Part shown: positions 62,539 to 64,000 of the stretch, piece after piece
How the letters are laid out: each line of letters begins with the position of its first letter
How positions within the stretch are numbered: the stretch's first letter is position 1
Assembly: GCA_025353105.1 (NCBI GenBank)
Contig: JANXRG010000036.1
Span: 1 to 64,000, forward strand
From: Verrucomicrobiota bacterium
GTDB lineage: Bacteria; Verrucomicrobiota; Verrucomicrobiia; Chthoniobacterales; SZAS-18
Reading direction: 5' to 3'
Length of the DNA: 64,000 bases
Notes under the pieces: model-generated
What the model saw: the letters and a program-made list of their open reading frames with translations, nothing else
Told to the model about the DNA's origin: nothing
The model's database searches: none
Program-made: the position numbers and the translations under genes

Positions 62539-64000
62539 TCACGGCGCGAGGCCGAGCACCGCCAGGCCAAACGCGTACTCGAAGGCGATTTCCTTCAGGC
62601 GATCATACCGGCCGGACGCGCCGCCGTGGCCGGCGTCGAGGTTAATCTTGAAGATCATCGGGTTCGCGTCCGTGCGCAGGGTCCGCAGTTTCGCGGTGTA
62701 TTTCGCCGGTTCCCAATACGGCACCTGGCTGTCGTTCAGCGAAGTCAGCAACAACATCGCGGGATAATTCTTCGCCGCGAGGTTGTCGTACGGGCTGTAC
62801 GTCTTCATGTAGAGGTACTCGTCCTGGTTGTTCGGGTTGCCCCATTCGATGTACTCGCCCGTCGTGAGCGGCAGCGTGGCGTCGCTCATCGTGTTGAGCA
62901 CGTCGACAAACGGGACCGCGAGCACCGCGGCCTTGCACAGGTCGGGCCGCAGATTCAGCGTCGCGCCGATGAGTAGTCCACCCGCGCTGCCGCCCTCGAT
63001 GACCAGCTTGTCCCGCGAGAGGTATTTCTTCTCCACGAGGTAATCGGCGCAGGCGATAAAGTCGGTGAACGTGTTCATCTTCGTCATCATGCGCGCCTGG
63101 TCGTGCCACGTCTCGCCCATCTCGCCGCCGCCGCGAATGTGGCCGATCGCATAAACGAGCCCGCGGTCGAGCAACGACACGCGGCTCGACGAAAAGGTCG
63201 CATCCATCGGAATGCCGTACGAACCGTAGCCGTACAGCCAGCCCGCGGCCTTGCCGTCCAGGGCGAGGTCCTTCCTCCGAATGACGGTGATCGGGATTTC
63301 CGTGCCGTCTTTCGCCTTGGCCGCGATGCGCTCGACGACGTACTTGGAGGCGTCATAACCGCCCAGGACCTCCTGCTGCTTGACCAGCGCGCGGGTCTGC
63401 TTGCCCATGTCGTAATCAAACGTGGAGGGCGGCGTGATGGGCGATTGATAGCGGAAGCGGACCTGCGCCGTGTCGAATTCCTCGTTTTGCGCCTCGCTCG
63501 CCTGGTAGCTCGGCTCGGGGAAGGTGATGCGGTGCGATTGCTTGGTCTTGAAATCGTAAATCCGGAATTGCGGCAGGCCCTTGTCACGCTCGGTGAGGAA
63601 GAGGAAATCCTTGAACGTCTGGTGCGACGCGATTTTGACGCCCGCCTGTTCAGGGAGGAACGGCTTCCACGAGGCCGCCGCCGTCTGGTCCAGCGAAGTG
63701 GTGACGATCTTGAATTCCTTCGCGCCATCATTGGTGCGGATGTAGAACGTGCCATCGCGCAAATCGGGGAAGTACTTGATCTCGTTGCGACGCTTCGCCA
63801 TCAGCTTGAACTCGCCCTTGGGCTGTTCCGACGGGAGGAACCGAACCTCGCTCGTGCGCGAGCTGCTGCTCACGAGGAAGATGGCCTTGTGATCGGACGA
63901 CCGGCTCACGCCGATCTGGTACAGCTCGTCTTTCTCCTCATAGATCAACTTCGTTTCCGTCTCGCCGAGCGTGTAACGGTAGCAGCGGTACGATCGCTTC
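62539..64000 (-). CDS. Oligopeptidase B-like S9 peptidase, 5' end outside window
   Basis: The gene runs off the window at the 5' side; 487 codons are visible. The frame is open to the edge and reads RCYRYTLGETETKLIYEEKD before the first listed in-frame TTG, so it starts outside. PtrB features are IEGGSAGGLLIGATLNLRPDL (catalytic Ser), LLLTSLNDSQVPYWEP (Asp) and KINLDAGHGGASGRY (His), plus GGEMGETWHDQARMMTKMNTFTDF. It cleaves oligopeptides after basic residues, and this version may be cytoplasmic or exported. Function is clear from the intact triad. Confidence 0.93.
   Translation of the reverse strand, partial: KRSYRCYRYTLGETETKLIYEEKDELYQIGVSRSSDHKAIFLVSSSSRTSEVRFLPSEQPKGEFKLMAKRRNEIKYFPDLRDGTFYIRTNDGAKEFKIVTTSLDQTAAASWKPFLPEQAGVKIASHQTFKDFLFLTERDKGLPQFRIYDFKTKQSHRITFPEPSYQASEAQNEEFDTAQVRFRYQSPITPPSTFDYDMGKQTRALVKQQEVLGGYDASKYVVERIAAKAKDGTEIPITVIRRKDLALDGKAAGWLYGYGSYGIPMDATFSSSRVSLLDRGLVYAIGHIRGGGEMGETWHDQARMMTKMNTFTDFIACADYLVEKKYLSRDKLVIEGGSAGGLLIGATLNLRPDLCKAAVLAVPFVDVLNTMSDATLPLTTGEYIEWGNPNNQDEYLYMKTYSPYDNLAAKNYPAMLLLTSLNDSQVPYWEPAKYTAKLRTLRTDANPMIFKINLDAGHGGASGRYDRLKEIAFEYAFGLAVLGLAP

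Overview
The window reads as chromosomal DNA of a GC-rich, Gram-negative Verrucomicrobiota bacterium, probably near Opitutales or Chthoniobacterales. The support is two exported proteins with PEP-CTERM tails, several exported proteins with C-terminal modules typical of that phylum, a futalosine-pathway menaquinone gene (mqnD), an ECF sigma factor coupled to a Ser/Thr kinase, a BtuB-type TonB receptor and degenerate palindromic intergenic repeats. The assignment is inferred from protein style, not from a marker search.

Layout. 1-409: 5' part of an SPFH/band-7 membrane protein on the minus strand. 747-8866: a peptide-export locus made of a parvulin-like protein, a C39-peptidase ABC exporter with two cNMP-binding domains, an HlyD adaptor, a sigma54-type AAA+ activator and six tiny genes. 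All six encode peptides with a conserved leader ending in Gly-Gly and a variable tail; three of them are shorter than 45 codons. A SAM methyltransferase converges on the locus at 8905-10125. 10338-22156: an ECF sigma factor and a receptor-type kinase, then three large or medium exported proteins (repeat-rich PEP-CTERM, its shorter paralogue, and an S74-chaperone fibre with 26 repeats of 17 residues). A promoter-like block recurs upstream of two of these and, more weakly, of a third exported gene at 31489.

22552-30284: a DUF2911 protein, then a colinear set of exported PIG-L deacetylase, tiny membrane protein, sodium:solute symporter, short BshC-like protein, BshA and a thioesterase. This looks like a bacillithiol-linked cluster. 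30395-37259: exported protein, TerC, SDR, a kinase-like/ATPase fusion and an oxalate/formate-type MFS carrier. 37371-39618: a cobalamin riboswitch followed by a BtuB-like receptor. 40274-45177: mqnD, hisS, a zinc-ribbon membrane protein and aspS. 46230-49754: a multi-receiver/Hpt regulator with a histidine kinase. 49916-49988: tRNA-Lys(CTT).

50091-53324: a proteasomal ATPase (Mpa/ARC) and Dop of the Pup system, with no pup, pafA or 20S genes beside them. 53377-64000: minus-strand exported PEP-CTERM protein, subtilase, prolyl oligopeptidase, two small or exported proteins, a thioredoxin-like protein and a truncated oligopeptidase B.

The best candidate for an undescribed system is the Gly-Gly peptide locus. 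Its leaders are nearly invariant while the predicted mature parts differ completely, and two tandem copies specify the same eight-residue product. Whether the family is already catalogued cannot be decided from sequence reading alone.
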